The notes: generated by a model not told the origin, from the sequence alone. A stretch of DNA of 5,741 bases from Castellaniella sp. UBA6218 (GCA_002421865.1 DISE01000111.1:1-5741); one strand, 5' to 3'. Positions 1 to 5,497 are shown, counted from the stretch's first letter. Made by a program: numbers and translations.

Positions 1-1031
1 TCGAGCACCAGCAGCACTTCGTGCGGCGCGCCGGGCGCGGCTTTTTCGATCACCCGCTTGACCTTTCTGATCTCCTCCATCAGGTGCAGCTGGGTCGGCA
101 GCCGGCCCGCCGTATCGACCAGGACCACGTCCGCCGACCGCGCGCGTCCGGCGTTGACCGCGTCGAACGCCACGGCCGCCGGGTCGCCGCCTTCCTGGGC
201 GATGACGGTGACGCCGTTGCGCGCGCCCCAGGCCACCAGTTGCTCGCGGGCCGCCGCGCGGAAAGTGTCGCCGGCCGCCAGCAGCACCGAGGCCTGGCGC
301 TCCCGGAGCGCATGGGCCAGCTTGCCGATGGAGGTGGTCTTGCCCGCCCCGTTGACTCCCGCGATCATGACCACCATGGGCGCGGCCTCGCCGACGACGA
401 AGGGCTTTTCCAGGATCTTGAGGTGCTCGGTCAGGATGTCGCGCAGCGCGGCGCGCACGGCCTCGGGCTGCTCGATGCGCTGGCGCCGCACGCGCGCGCG
501 CAGTTCAGCCAGCAGTTTTTCCGTGGCCTCGACTCCGGCGTCGGCCATGATGAGCGCGGTTTCCAGTTCCTCGAACAGGGTCTCGTCAACCTTGACCCCG
601 GAGAACAGGCCGCCCAGGCTCTGGCCCGTGCGCGACAGGCCGCGCCGCAGCCGGCCGAGCCAGGATCCGGTGGGCGCTGCCCCGGGGGACGCCGGTTCCT
701 TGGCCGACCGGTCCAGCCTGGCCAGGGGATCCGACGTCTCGTCCGGCCGGTCCGACCAGGCGTCGGGGGGCTGCGTGAGCGTCCCGGCCGGCGCCGGCTC
801 GACACCATCGGTGAATTCGGACACGGGGTCCGCCGCCCGGAACGGCATCTCGGGGGGGGCCGCATCGGGCACCACGGCGCCGGACGCGGTGGCGCCCGGC
901 GGCAACTCGGTCGGCGCGACCGGCGCCACTTCGGGCGCGTCCGGAGCTTCCGGCACGCCGGGGACGCCCCCCTGCGGGAGCGCCGATTCCTGCGGCGCGG
1001 GCGCCTTTTTGCGTTTAAAGAAACTGAACAT
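1..1031 (-). CDS. ftsY: Signal recognition particle receptor FtsY (SRP54-type GTPase), C-terminus beyond the window
   Basis: FtsY is the membrane-associated GTPase that docks the ribosome-SRP complex at the Sec translocon. The frame starts at the ATG at 1031 and runs off the left edge after 343 full codons. The N-terminus MFSFFKRKK is the short basic, aromatic start typical of proteobacterial FtsY. It is followed by a Pro/Ala/acid-rich, poorly conserved A domain to about residue 120. An NG domain then begins around WLGRLRRGLSRTGQSLGGLF. GTPase motifs are clear: G1/P-loop GVNGAGKTT at about 225-233, DTFRAAA at about 255-261, and G3 DTAGR at about 306-310. The TKLD (G4) motif would lie outside the window. 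There is no convincing Shine-Dalgarno sequence before the ATG, but the start matches the family and no upstream ATG is in frame nearby. The gene is divergent from rsmD, as in many proteobacteria. A run of eight C in the coding strand lies in the variable A domain. Identity is near certain; only the extent is partial. Confidence 0.97.
   Translation of the reverse strand, partial: MFSFFKRKKAPAPQESALPQGGVPGVPEAPDAPEVAPVAPTELPPGATASGAVVPDAAPPEMPFRAADPVSEFTDGVEPAPAGTLTQPPDAWSDRPDETSDPLARLDRSAKEPASPGAAPTGSWLGRLRRGLSRTGQSLGGLFSGVKVDETLFEELETALIMADAGVEATEKLLAELRARVRRQRIEQPEAVRAALRDILTEHLKILEKPFVVGEAAPMVVMIAGVNGAGKTTSIGKLAHALRERQASVLLAAGDTFRAAAREQLVAWGARNGVTVIAQEGGDPAAVAFDAVNAGRARSADVVLVDTAGRLPTQLHLMEEIRKVKRVIEKAAPGAPHEVLLVL
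852..859. repeat. G8 homopolymer tract inside ftsY
   Basis: Eight consecutive G on the plus strand (eight C in the ftsY coding strand) encode part of Ala-Pro-Pro in the variable A domain at about residues 57-60. Slippage would frameshift an essential gene, so regulated phase variation is unlikely, but the tract is a likely site of sequencing error. Confidence 0.6.
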
Positions 1032-1110
1032 AGGCTTTACACTGAAAACGATCCGGCCAAGGCCCGGCACGGACCGAGTGCCGTGAGATTCACGACCCCG
1101 TCGACCGCGC
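1032..1110. promoter_or_regulatory. ftsY-rsmD divergent intergenic region
   Basis: These 79 bases separate the starts of ftsY (minus) and rsmD (plus), so both promoters must lie here or inside the flanking genes. TTTACA at 1036-1041 resembles a plus-strand -35 box, but no acceptable -10 follows at normal spacing. No good sigma70 pair was found on the minus strand either. Neither gene has a purine-rich ribosome binding site in front of its ATG. The region does hold two small inverted repeats at 1065-1094. Function as a shared control region is inferred from position only. Confidence 0.4.
1065..1094. repeat. Two adjoining small inverted repeats upstream of rsmD
   Basis: CGGCAC at 1065-1070 pairs perfectly with GTGCCG at 1078-1083 across a 7-base loop. 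Directly overlapping it, CGTGA at 1082-1086 pairs with TCACG at 1090-1094 across GAT. The two hairpins share bases 1082-1083, so in RNA they would compete, or they could be halves of an operator. They end 16 bases before the rsmD ATG. The arms are short enough that chance in GC-rich DNA remains possible. Confidence 0.35.
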
Positions 1111-1719
1111 ATGAAAAAACACCAGATCCGTATTGTAGGCGGTGCCTACCGCCGCACACCCATCTCCGTCCCGGAAGGCGATCACCTGCGTCCGACGCCC
1201 GACCGCGTGCGGGAAACCCTGTTCAACTGGCTGGCGCATTTCTGGGACGGCGCGTTCGCCGGCCGCCGGGTGCTGGACCTGTTCGCCGGAACAGGGGCGC
1301 TGGGCTTCGAAGCCGCGTCCCGGGGCGTGGAGACCGCCCAGCTGGTCGAGCAGGCCCCGGCCGCGCTGGCCGGGCTGAGAGCCGTCCAGGCCCGCCTCAA
1401 GGCACCCGCCATCCGCATCCACGCGGGCGAGGCCTGCGCATTCCTGCGCGCCCAGCCGGCCCCGTCCTACGACCTGGTGATGCTCGATCCGCCCTTCGGC
1501 GCAGGCTGGCTGCCACGGCTGCGGCCCTTGCTGGACCGGGCTTTGCTGCCGGGCGGTCTGCTGTATCTGGAATCGGAGGCCGCCCTGGACGGATTGCCGC
1601 CGGAATGGGACCTTCTGCGTCAAGGGCGGGCGGGCCAGGTCCACTACGGGTTGATCCGGTTTGCTGCAATGCAAAAAAGTATGAATAATAGCCAGTCAAC
1701 CTATACGGAGACCGCATGA
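1111..1719 (+). CDS. rsmD: 16S rRNA (guanine(966)-N(2))-methyltransferase RsmD
   Basis: RsmD transfers a methyl group from S-adenosylmethionine to N2 of G966 in 16S rRNA during 30S assembly. The 202-residue protein shows the family pattern in order: RIVGGAYRRTPI near residues 7-18, RPTPDRVRETLFNWL at 27-41, the SAM-binding motif I DLFAGTGALGFEA at 56-68, and the catalytic DPPF at 126-129. The ATG at 1111 is the only sensible start: an in-frame TGA lies at 1084-1086 and no ATG, GTG or TTG lies between. No Shine-Dalgarno sequence precedes it. The stop overlaps the coaD start (ATGA at 1716-1719), implying translational coupling. The last ~16 residues (MQKSMNNSQSTYTETA) extend beyond the normal end of the fold (HYGLIRFA) and are encoded by unusually AT-rich DNA, which looks like former or dual-use intergenic sequence. 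Confidence 0.96.
   Translation: MKKHQIRIVGGAYRRTPISVPEGDHLRPTPDRVRETLFNWLAHFWDGAFAGRRVLDLFAGTGALGFEAASRGVETAQLVEQAPAALAGLRAVQARLKAPAIRIHAGEACAFLRAQPAPSYDLVMLDPPFGAGWLPRLRPLLDRALLPGGLLYLESEAALDGLPPEWDLLRQGRAGQVHYGLIRFAAMQKSMNNSQSTYTETA
1661..1689 (+). promoter_or_regulatory. Possible internal promoter for coaD within the rsmD tail
   Basis: TTGCTG at 1661-1666 and AATAAT at 1684-1689 are separated by 17 bases. The first matches three and the second five of the six consensus sigma70 bases. They fall in an AT-rich patch (16 G/C in the 46 bases 1661-1706) inside otherwise GC-rich DNA, about 27 bases upstream of the coaD ATG. This would let coaD be expressed independently of rsmD. The call rests on pattern only. 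Confidence 0.3.
1707..1710 (+). promoter_or_regulatory. Shine-Dalgarno sequence of coaD
   Basis: GGAG ends five bases before the ATG at 1716, inside the last codons of rsmD. It supports initiation of coaD at 1716 and re-initiation by ribosomes that finish rsmD at 1719. It is the only convincing ribosome binding site in the rsmD-coaD block. Confidence 0.7.
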
Positions 1720-2228
1720 TCACCGCCGTCTATCCGGGCACTTTCGACCCGCTCACCCGAGGGCACGAGGATCTCGTGCGACGGGCGGCCAGCCTGTTCG
1801 ACCAGGTCGTTGTGGGCGTGGCCCACAGCCAGAACAAGCGGCCGTTCTTCACGCTCCAGGAACGCCTGGAAATCGCCGAGGAAGTCCTGGGGCACTACCC
1901 CAACGTGCGGGTGCGCAGCTTCGGCGGCCTGCTGAAGGATTTCGTGCGCGAGCAGGACGCCCGCGTCATCGTGCGCGGCTTGCGCGCCGTGTCGGATTTC
2001 GAGTACGAATTCCAGATGGCCGGCATGAACCGTCACCTGCTGCCCGAGGTCGAGACCTTGTTCATGACCCCCTCGGACCAGTACCAGTTCATCTCCGGCA
2101 CCATCGTGCGGGAAATCGCCATCCTGGGCGGGGACGTCAGCAAATTCGTGTTCCCGTCCGTGGAACGCTGGCTGCACGCCAAGGCCAAGGCCCTGCGTGA
2201 AGCGCAGGAAGCGGCGAACGGGAAATAA
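1716..2228 (+). CDS. coaD: Phosphopantetheine adenylyltransferase (PPAT)
   Basis: CoaD catalyses the penultimate step of coenzyme A synthesis, joining 4'-phosphopantetheine and ATP to give dephospho-CoA and pyrophosphate, in the cytoplasm. The 170-residue length is normal for this family. The nucleotidyltransferase signature YPGTFDPLTRGHEDLV is at residues 6-21, with Thr9 and His17 in the catalytic TxGH positions. VRGLRAVSDFEYE at 86-98 carries the arginines (87, 90) that match substrate-binding Arg88 and Arg91 of E. coli CoaD. ISGTIVRE at 126-133 is the second nucleotide-binding motif (ISSTxVRE type). The start is fixed by a GGAG five bases upstream and by the conserved N-terminus. It overlaps rsmD by four bases. 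In many Burkholderiales coaD is followed by a small ferredoxin gene; here a convergent gene starts its stop codon only three bases away. No defect is visible. Confidence 0.98.
   Translation: MITAVYPGTFDPLTRGHEDLVRRAASLFDQVVVGVAHSQNKRPFFTLQERLEIAEEVLGHYPNVRVRSFGGLLKDFVREQDARVIVRGLRAVSDFEYEFQMAGMNRHLLPEVETLFMTPSDQYQFISGTIVREIAILGGDVSKFVFPSVERWLHAKAKALREAQEAANGK
1763..1827 (+). other. Two tight hairpins in the early coaD coding region
   Basis: GCACGAG (1763-1769) and CTCGTGC (1773-1779) form a perfect 7-bp stem with a GAT loop. TGTGGGC (1811-1817) and GCCCACA (1821-1827) form another perfect 7-bp stem with a GTG loop, which can extend by a G-U and a G-C pair. They lie within 112 bases of the ATG, one covering the catalytic His17 codon. 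They could be coincidental results of codon choice or could slow or regulate translation; no U-tract follows, so they are not terminators. Confidence 0.3.
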
Positions 2229-2231
2229 AGC

Positions 2232-2621
2232 CTAGCCGGGCCAGTTGACGGGCCCGGCGTCGGGATGCACTTTCACCAGCCGGCAGGGCTGGTCCAGCCA
2301 TTGGGAAAACCAGGCCGAGGCCAGGTCGCCCTCATCCACGACCCGCACATCGCGCCCGCCGATCCGCGCAGTGCGCTCGACGCTGTCGTCGTCCTCGATC
2401 ACATCCAGCGGCACATCCAGGCGCAACATGCCCGCCGCACGGATCACCAGATAGCCGAAACGCAGGCTGACCTCCAGCTCCGCCAGGCCGGGGGCCCGGC
2501 CCGCATCCAGCCAATGGTCCCGGTCGTCGACCGCCAGCCAGCGGCGGTCGTAGGGCCTGGCGGCCTCGTCGGCCAGGGCGGTCGCCCCGGCGATCGGCTG
2601 AAAAGCGGATTCGGTCGTCAT
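2232..2621 (-). CDS. Small protein resembling a stand-alone MOSC N-terminal beta-barrel domain
   Basis: This 129-residue soluble, acidic protein resembles the MOSC_N domain that precedes the molybdenum-cofactor-binding MOSC core in YcbX/mARC-type proteins. The likeness is in YDRRWLAVDD at 24-33, the following strand pattern with RAAGMLRLDVPL at 61-72, and GDLASAWFSQWLDQPCRLVKV at 98-118, which matches the domain's usual end. The catalytic MOSC core with its conserved Cys is absent: the protein stops at residue 129, and the DNA beyond is coaD in the opposite direction. No signal peptide or membrane segment is visible. It lies 19 bases downstream of the AsmA-family gene on the same strand, so probably in one operon, with GGA about nine bases before the ATG. 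Its stop is three bases from that of coaD. The family call is from motif memory; it may be a truncated relic or a genuine small family. Its function is unknown. Confidence 0.7.
   Translation of the reverse strand: MTTESAFQPIAGATALADEAARPYDRRWLAVDDRDHWLDAGRAPGLAELEVSLRFGYLVIRAAGMLRLDVPLDVIEDDDSVERTARIGGRDVRVVDEGDLASAWFSQWLDQPCRLVKVHPDAGPVNWPG
2235..2258 (-). terminator. GC-rich hairpin at the coaD / MOSC_N convergent junction, possible terminator
   Basis: GCCGGGCC at 2235-2242 pairs perfectly with GGCCCGGC at 2251-2258 across an 8-base loop. On the minus strand the stem is followed by TAGGCTTTATTT, a T-rich but interrupted tail, so it could be an intrinsic terminator for the AsmA/MOSC_N transcript. 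On the plus strand it lies six bases after the coaD stop but no T-tract follows. It overlaps the last MOSC_N codons (PGPVNWPG). It is the only terminator-like structure seen between the convergent operons. Confidence 0.45.
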
Positions 2622-2644
2622 TGTGTGGTTTCCATCATGATCAT
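2618..2644 (-). other. Eight-codon minigene linking the AsmA-like and MOSC_N genes
   Basis: An ATG at 2644 overlaps the AsmA-family stop as ATGA. It opens MIMMETTQ and then stops at a TGA (2620-2618) that overlaps the MOSC_N start as a second ATGA. Two further in-frame ATGs lie at 2638 and 2635. No strong ribosome binding site precedes it other than the end of the upstream gene. It could pass terminating ribosomes from one gene to the next, or be an accident of a short spacer. Confidence 0.25.
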
Positions 2645-5223
2645 TGTCCCAGCAGGCCCTTGATGGCCTTGCCGATCCGTCCCACCGGATCGGCGCCGGA
2701 CGCCGGCGACACCGGGTTTTTCGAAACGGCGCCGGGCGCCTCGGGTTCCGGCGACGGCAAGGCCTGGTTGATCAGATCCTTCCCCTTGAGCAGCTCCATC
2801 AGCCCCGACTTGAGGGCGCGCTGGATGGAAGGGTTGCGGATGCTCGACCAGTCCACCTCGTATTCCGGGTGGTCCCAGGCACCGGTGATGCGGATCGGGA
2901 TGGTCGCGCCCAACAACGGCGTCAGCGCCACGTCCAGTCCCTTGGGCAGTCGCGCCGCCACCTGGGCCTGCAGCACCATATCCAGGCTGCGCCCGGGCAC
3001 ATCGATGCGCGCCGGCTTGCCCTCGGACAGCCGCACCAGATCGGACACCACGGACAGCTTGGACAGGGTTCCCTGGCCATCCTTGAGATCGAGGCGGGCG
3101 TCCAGGCTGCTGAATGCGGTGCTGCTGCGGCTCTCGAACGGCGAAGCCAGGGCGTCCAGACGCCCTTTCAGGACATTGCCCAACGCGGCCGCCACATCCG
3201 TCAAGGTCCGCGCGGCATCCACGCCCTGCACGGCGCCATCCCGCACCTGAACGGACACCCGGCCCGCCAGCGCACGCTGCAAGGCATCCATCGTGTCGCC
3301 CTGGGCGCGCAGATCGATCTGCGCCGCGCCGCGCCCCGACAGCAGATTCCGGCCCATGGCGGCCTGGATCAAAGGCGCCACGGCGACCTTGTCCAGGTTC
3401 AGCTTCAATCCGAACGTCCGGTCGGACGCCGCGCTGAACTGGCCCGACAAGGTGCCCTCATACAAATTGGCCGACAGTTTGGAAATGCTCAGCACCCCCT
3501 TCTGGACACGGGCCTGAGCGCTCACGCCCGTCATCTGCACATCGCGCACCCGCAGATCTTCGACCCGCACATCGCCCTCGACATCCTGGCCCTCCAGGAA
3601 CGACAGGTCGATCGGCTCGGGCGCCGCCTTCGCGGCGTCCGGGCCCTTGTTCCGACCTGCTTCCCCGCCCTTGTCCGTTGCCTGATCGGCCGTCTGGCCC
3701 GCGCCAGCGGGTTTGGCGGCGGCGGGGGCGGGCGGCGCCGGCAGCCAGCGGTTCAAGTCGAGCTTTTCCGTGTGCAGGGTGAACCGGGTTCGGGGCTGGG
3801 GCGTGGACAGCTTCGTCGTCTGAGACTTGAAGGCCGCCTGTCCGCCGTCGATCACGGCATTCAGATCAGCCGACAGCAGGTCCTGCACCAGATCCAGGTG
3901 CACGCTGCCGATCATGGGGAATTCGTAGCTGCCTGACGGCAGCGCCTGATCGCGCACACCCATGTCGCCCTTGATGGCGCTCAGGGAGCCCTTGCGCAGG
4001 GTCGTGTTCCAGGCCAGGGGCGAGGTCAGCTTCAAGCGCAACAGGCGTTCTCCCTGGGTCAGTCCGCCGTCCAGGCTGGCCGCGCGAAACTGCCATTCGT
4101 TGGCGTTGCCCGACAGCCCTTCGAGACCGATCGAAACGGCCAGGGTGTCGTCGCCGGTCCATTTCAAGGTGCCGGTCACGGGATCGGCCTGGGCAGAATC
4201 GGGCGAGATCGCCAGGGCCGGCGCGTCCAGGGCCAGATCCAGGGCGCGCTTGCCGTCCTGGCCCACGGCGCGCAGAGCCAGTTTGTCGACCTTGAGCGCG
4301 GTGTTGCGCTGGTCCAGGCGCAATTGCGCGGCCGTCAGGCTGGCCTTCAGTCCCTGGATCGGGTGGGCGCCGACGATATTGCCGCTCAGCGCCAGTTCCA
4401 GGTTGTCGGCGGAAAAGCGCCGGGCCTGGCCGTCGTAGGCCAGATTGCCTCGCAGCGCGGCCTGAGACTGGTCCAGATTGCCCAGACGTCCGCTCAGCTG
4501 CACGTTGATCTTCTGCGCCGAATAGCCGCGCCCGCCCGGGTTCAGGCGCAGCAGCGCCTGGGCCTGGAGTTGGGCGTTCTGCACCGGGTCGTTGCCCGTG
4601 ATCACGGCCTTCAGGGACACATCGAAGGGCTGGTCGTAGGTGACCCGGCCGGTGTTCGCTTCGATCCGGTCGAAAGTCGTGGACAGGCCATCGCGCTGGT
4701 CGACATACTGGACCCGGCCCGACTTCAGTTCCAGGCCGGCGATGTCGATGTTGAACTCCGACCGGGCGCCGGGCGCCGCCGCGGCGACCGCCAGGGGCGC
4801 GGCCACCGGCGCGGACGTCCCGTCCGCCCCCAGCAGGTCGCTGAAATTGAAGCGGCCCCGGGCATCCCGCACGACATAGGCCTTCAGGCCCGTGACGGCC
4901 ACGTGATCCACCACCAGCCGGTTGGACAGCAAGGGCCAGATCGCCACCGCGAAGCGGGCGCTGTCGATGGACACGAAGGTGTCCTTGGCGTCCCGGTTGG
5001 ACAGGGCCACGTCGCTGACGGACAGGCCGATGCGGGGGAACAGCGACAGGCCGATGTCGCCGCCGATGGTCAGCGTGCGCGCGGTGCGTTCGAACACCAG
5101 GGATTCCAGCCTGGACTTGTAGGCGTTCGGATTGAAAGTCAGCAGGAAGATCGCCAGACCGACCACCGCCAGCAGCAGCGCCACGACCAGGCTGAACAAC
5201 ACCCGCTTCAACCAGACATTCAT
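2641..5223 (-). CDS. AsmA-family inner-membrane-anchored periplasmic protein
   Basis: AsmA-like proteins are anchored in the inner membrane with a long beta-rich periplasmic part. They are implicated in envelope lipid homeostasis and phospholipid transport toward the outer membrane (known mainly for TamB, YhdP and YdbH). This 860-residue protein starts MNVWLKRVLF, followed by one hydrophobic segment at about 8-30. The conserved NPNAYKSRLESLVFERTARTL and the glycine-rich stretch ending DVALSN (31-76) identify the AsmA N-domain. An Ala-rich linker lies at about 132-154. A Pro/Ala/Lys-rich linker at about 495-534 separates a middle beta-rich region from the C-terminal AsmA domain (about 536-805: LSANLYEGTLSG, LLSGRGAAQIDLRAQG, then a TIPIRITGAWDHPEYEVDW stretch). 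The Pro-rich tail ends GRIGKAIKGLLGQ. It is longer than E. coli AsmA (617 residues) but within family variation. No good ribosome binding site was seen. It is divergent from metY and probably co-transcribed with the MOSC_N gene. Its exact orthology to asmA is not established. Confidence 0.93.
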   Translation of the reverse strand: MNVWLKRVLFSLVVALLLAVVGLAIFLLTFNPNAYKSRLESLVFERTARTLTIGGDIGLSLFPRIGLSVSDVALSNRDAKDTFVSIDSARFAVAIWPLLSNRLVVDHVAVTGLKAYVVRDARGRFNFSDLLGADGTSAPVAAPLAVAAAAPGARSEFNIDIAGLELKSGRVQYVDQRDGLSTTFDRIEANTGRVTYDQPFDVSLKAVITGNDPVQNAQLQAQALLRLNPGGRGYSAQKINVQLSGRLGNLDQSQAALRGNLAYDGQARRFSADNLELALSGNIVGAHPIQGLKASLTAAQLRLDQRNTALKVDKLALRAVGQDGKRALDLALDAPALAISPDSAQADPVTGTLKWTGDDTLAVSIGLEGLSGNANEWQFRAASLDGGLTQGERLLRLKLTSPLAWNTTLRKGSLSAIKGDMGVRDQALPSGSYEFPMIGSVHLDLVQDLLSADLNAVIDGGQAAFKSQTTKLSTPQPRTRFTLHTEKLDLNRWLPAPPAPAAAKPAGAGQTADQATDKGGEAGRNKGPDAAKAAPEPIDLSFLEGQDVEGDVRVEDLRVRDVQMTGVSAQARVQKGVLSISKLSANLYEGTLSGQFSAASDRTFGLKLNLDKVAVAPLIQAAMGRNLLSGRGAAQIDLRAQGDTMDALQRALAGRVSVQVRDGAVQGVDAARTLTDVAAALGNVLKGRLDALASPFESRSSTAFSSLDARLDLKDGQGTLSKLSVVSDLVRLSEGKPARIDVPGRSLDMVLQAQVAARLPKGLDVALTPLLGATIPIRITGAWDHPEYEVDWSSIRNPSIQRALKSGLMELLKGKDLINQALPSPEPEAPGAVSKNPVSPASGADPVGRIGKAIKGLLGQ

Positions 5224-5324
5224 TTTTTAACCCACACCCTCGATCGGCAGTCCGCCACTGGCTGGACGACAACCGGAATGCTAACCCATGCCTGCACCCG
5301 GCACGGCCTTTTGCGGCGTCCAGC

Positions 5325-5365
5325 CGCATTCTATTGCACCGCATTGCATTTCGTAGAAGAATGCG
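5325..5365. repeat. Inverted and direct GCATT repeats, possible operator
   Basis: CGCATTCT (5325-5332) and AGAATGCG (5358-5365) are a perfect 8-bp inverted repeat with a 25-base spacer. Inside lie a second CCGCATT (5339-5345, first copy 5324-5330), a further GCATT (5346-5350) and two ATTGCA copies at 5333-5338 and 5343-5348, exactly ten bases (one helical turn) apart. The density of one motif in about 40 bases suggests a protein-binding site. The left arm also overlaps a small TGCGGC/GCCGCA hairpin (5312-5328). Confidence 0.4.
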
Positions 5366-5391
5366 ACCGGCTTCATATTATTAAAAGTCAT

Positions 5392-5407
5392 ATGGAAATA
5401 CGTTCAT
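5392..5407 (+). promoter_or_regulatory. MetR-like imperfect dyad upstream of metY
   Basis: GGAA (5394-5397) and TTCA (5403-5406) are separated by five bases, matching the known MetR site TGAA-N5-TTCA at seven of eight fixed positions, within a longer ATG...CAT dyad. MetR is a LysR-type activator of methionine genes in gammaproteobacteria. A site here would overlap the presumed -35 area of metY. With one short site, this is a suggestion only. Confidence 0.25.
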
Positions 5408-5424
5408 CCACCTGACACAGACCT

Positions 5425-5430
5425 TATATT
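5425..5430 (+). promoter_or_regulatory. Candidate -10 box of metY
   Basis: TATATT matches five of six positions of the sigma70 -10 consensus and lies about 75 bases upstream of the metY ATG. No good -35 hexamer sits 16-18 bases upstream (the best is TTCATC at 5403-5408), which would fit an activator-dependent promoter. Transcription from here would give a leader of roughly 65-70 bases. Confidence 0.3.
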
Positions 5431-5467
5431 GAGACCGCGACCGCCGAAACGATGACCGGCCGCGCCA

Positions 5468-5490
5468 AGACGCCACATACAGACGCCGCA
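5468..5490. repeat. Short tandem direct repeat just upstream of the metY ribosome binding site
   Basis: AGACGCCACA at 5468-5477 and AGACGCCGCA at 5481-5490 differ at one base and are 13 bases apart, ending immediately before the Shine-Dalgarno sequence. They would lie in the 5' leader of the metY mRNA. Function is unknown; chance is possible. Confidence 0.3.
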
Positions 5491-5491
5491 C

Positions 5492-5497
5492 AGGAGA
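5492..5497 (+). promoter_or_regulatory. Shine-Dalgarno sequence of metY
   Basis: AGGAGA lies six bases before the ATG at 5504. It is the strongest ribosome binding site in the window and fixes the metY start. Confidence 0.8.

Noticed and set aside
485..500. Alternating CG tract inside ftsY as a Z-DNA or repeat element
   Set aside because: It is short and explained by consecutive Arg/Ala codons (RARVRR region) in GC-rich coding sequence.
852..859. Phase-variable homopolymer in ftsY
   Set aside because: Slippage would disrupt an essential SRP receptor gene, so regulated switching is implausible; the frame is intact as read.
21..1688. A 555-codon open frame on the plus strand spanning antisense ftsY and an alternative frame of rsmD
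   Set aside because: It covers two clearly recognised genes in other frames. Its Arg/Gly/Pro-rich composition is typical of shadow frames in GC-rich DNA, and it resembles no family.
2644..3936. A 430-codon plus-strand frame opposite the AsmA-family gene
   Set aside because: It is antisense to a gene with strong family evidence. It is rich in His, Gln and Arg as expected from reversed codons, with no recognisable domain or ribosome binding site.
5312..5335. TGCGGC/GCCGCA stem followed by TTCTATT as a plus-strand terminator
   Set aside because: The stem is only six pairs, the T-tract is broken, and no plus-strand gene upstream would need terminating there. The structure is better counted with the repeat cluster.
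4324..5415. A 363-codon plus-strand frame running from opposite the AsmA-family gene into the intergenic region
   Set aside because: Mostly antisense to the AsmA-family coding sequence with low-complexity translation. It does not connect to metY and has no start signal.
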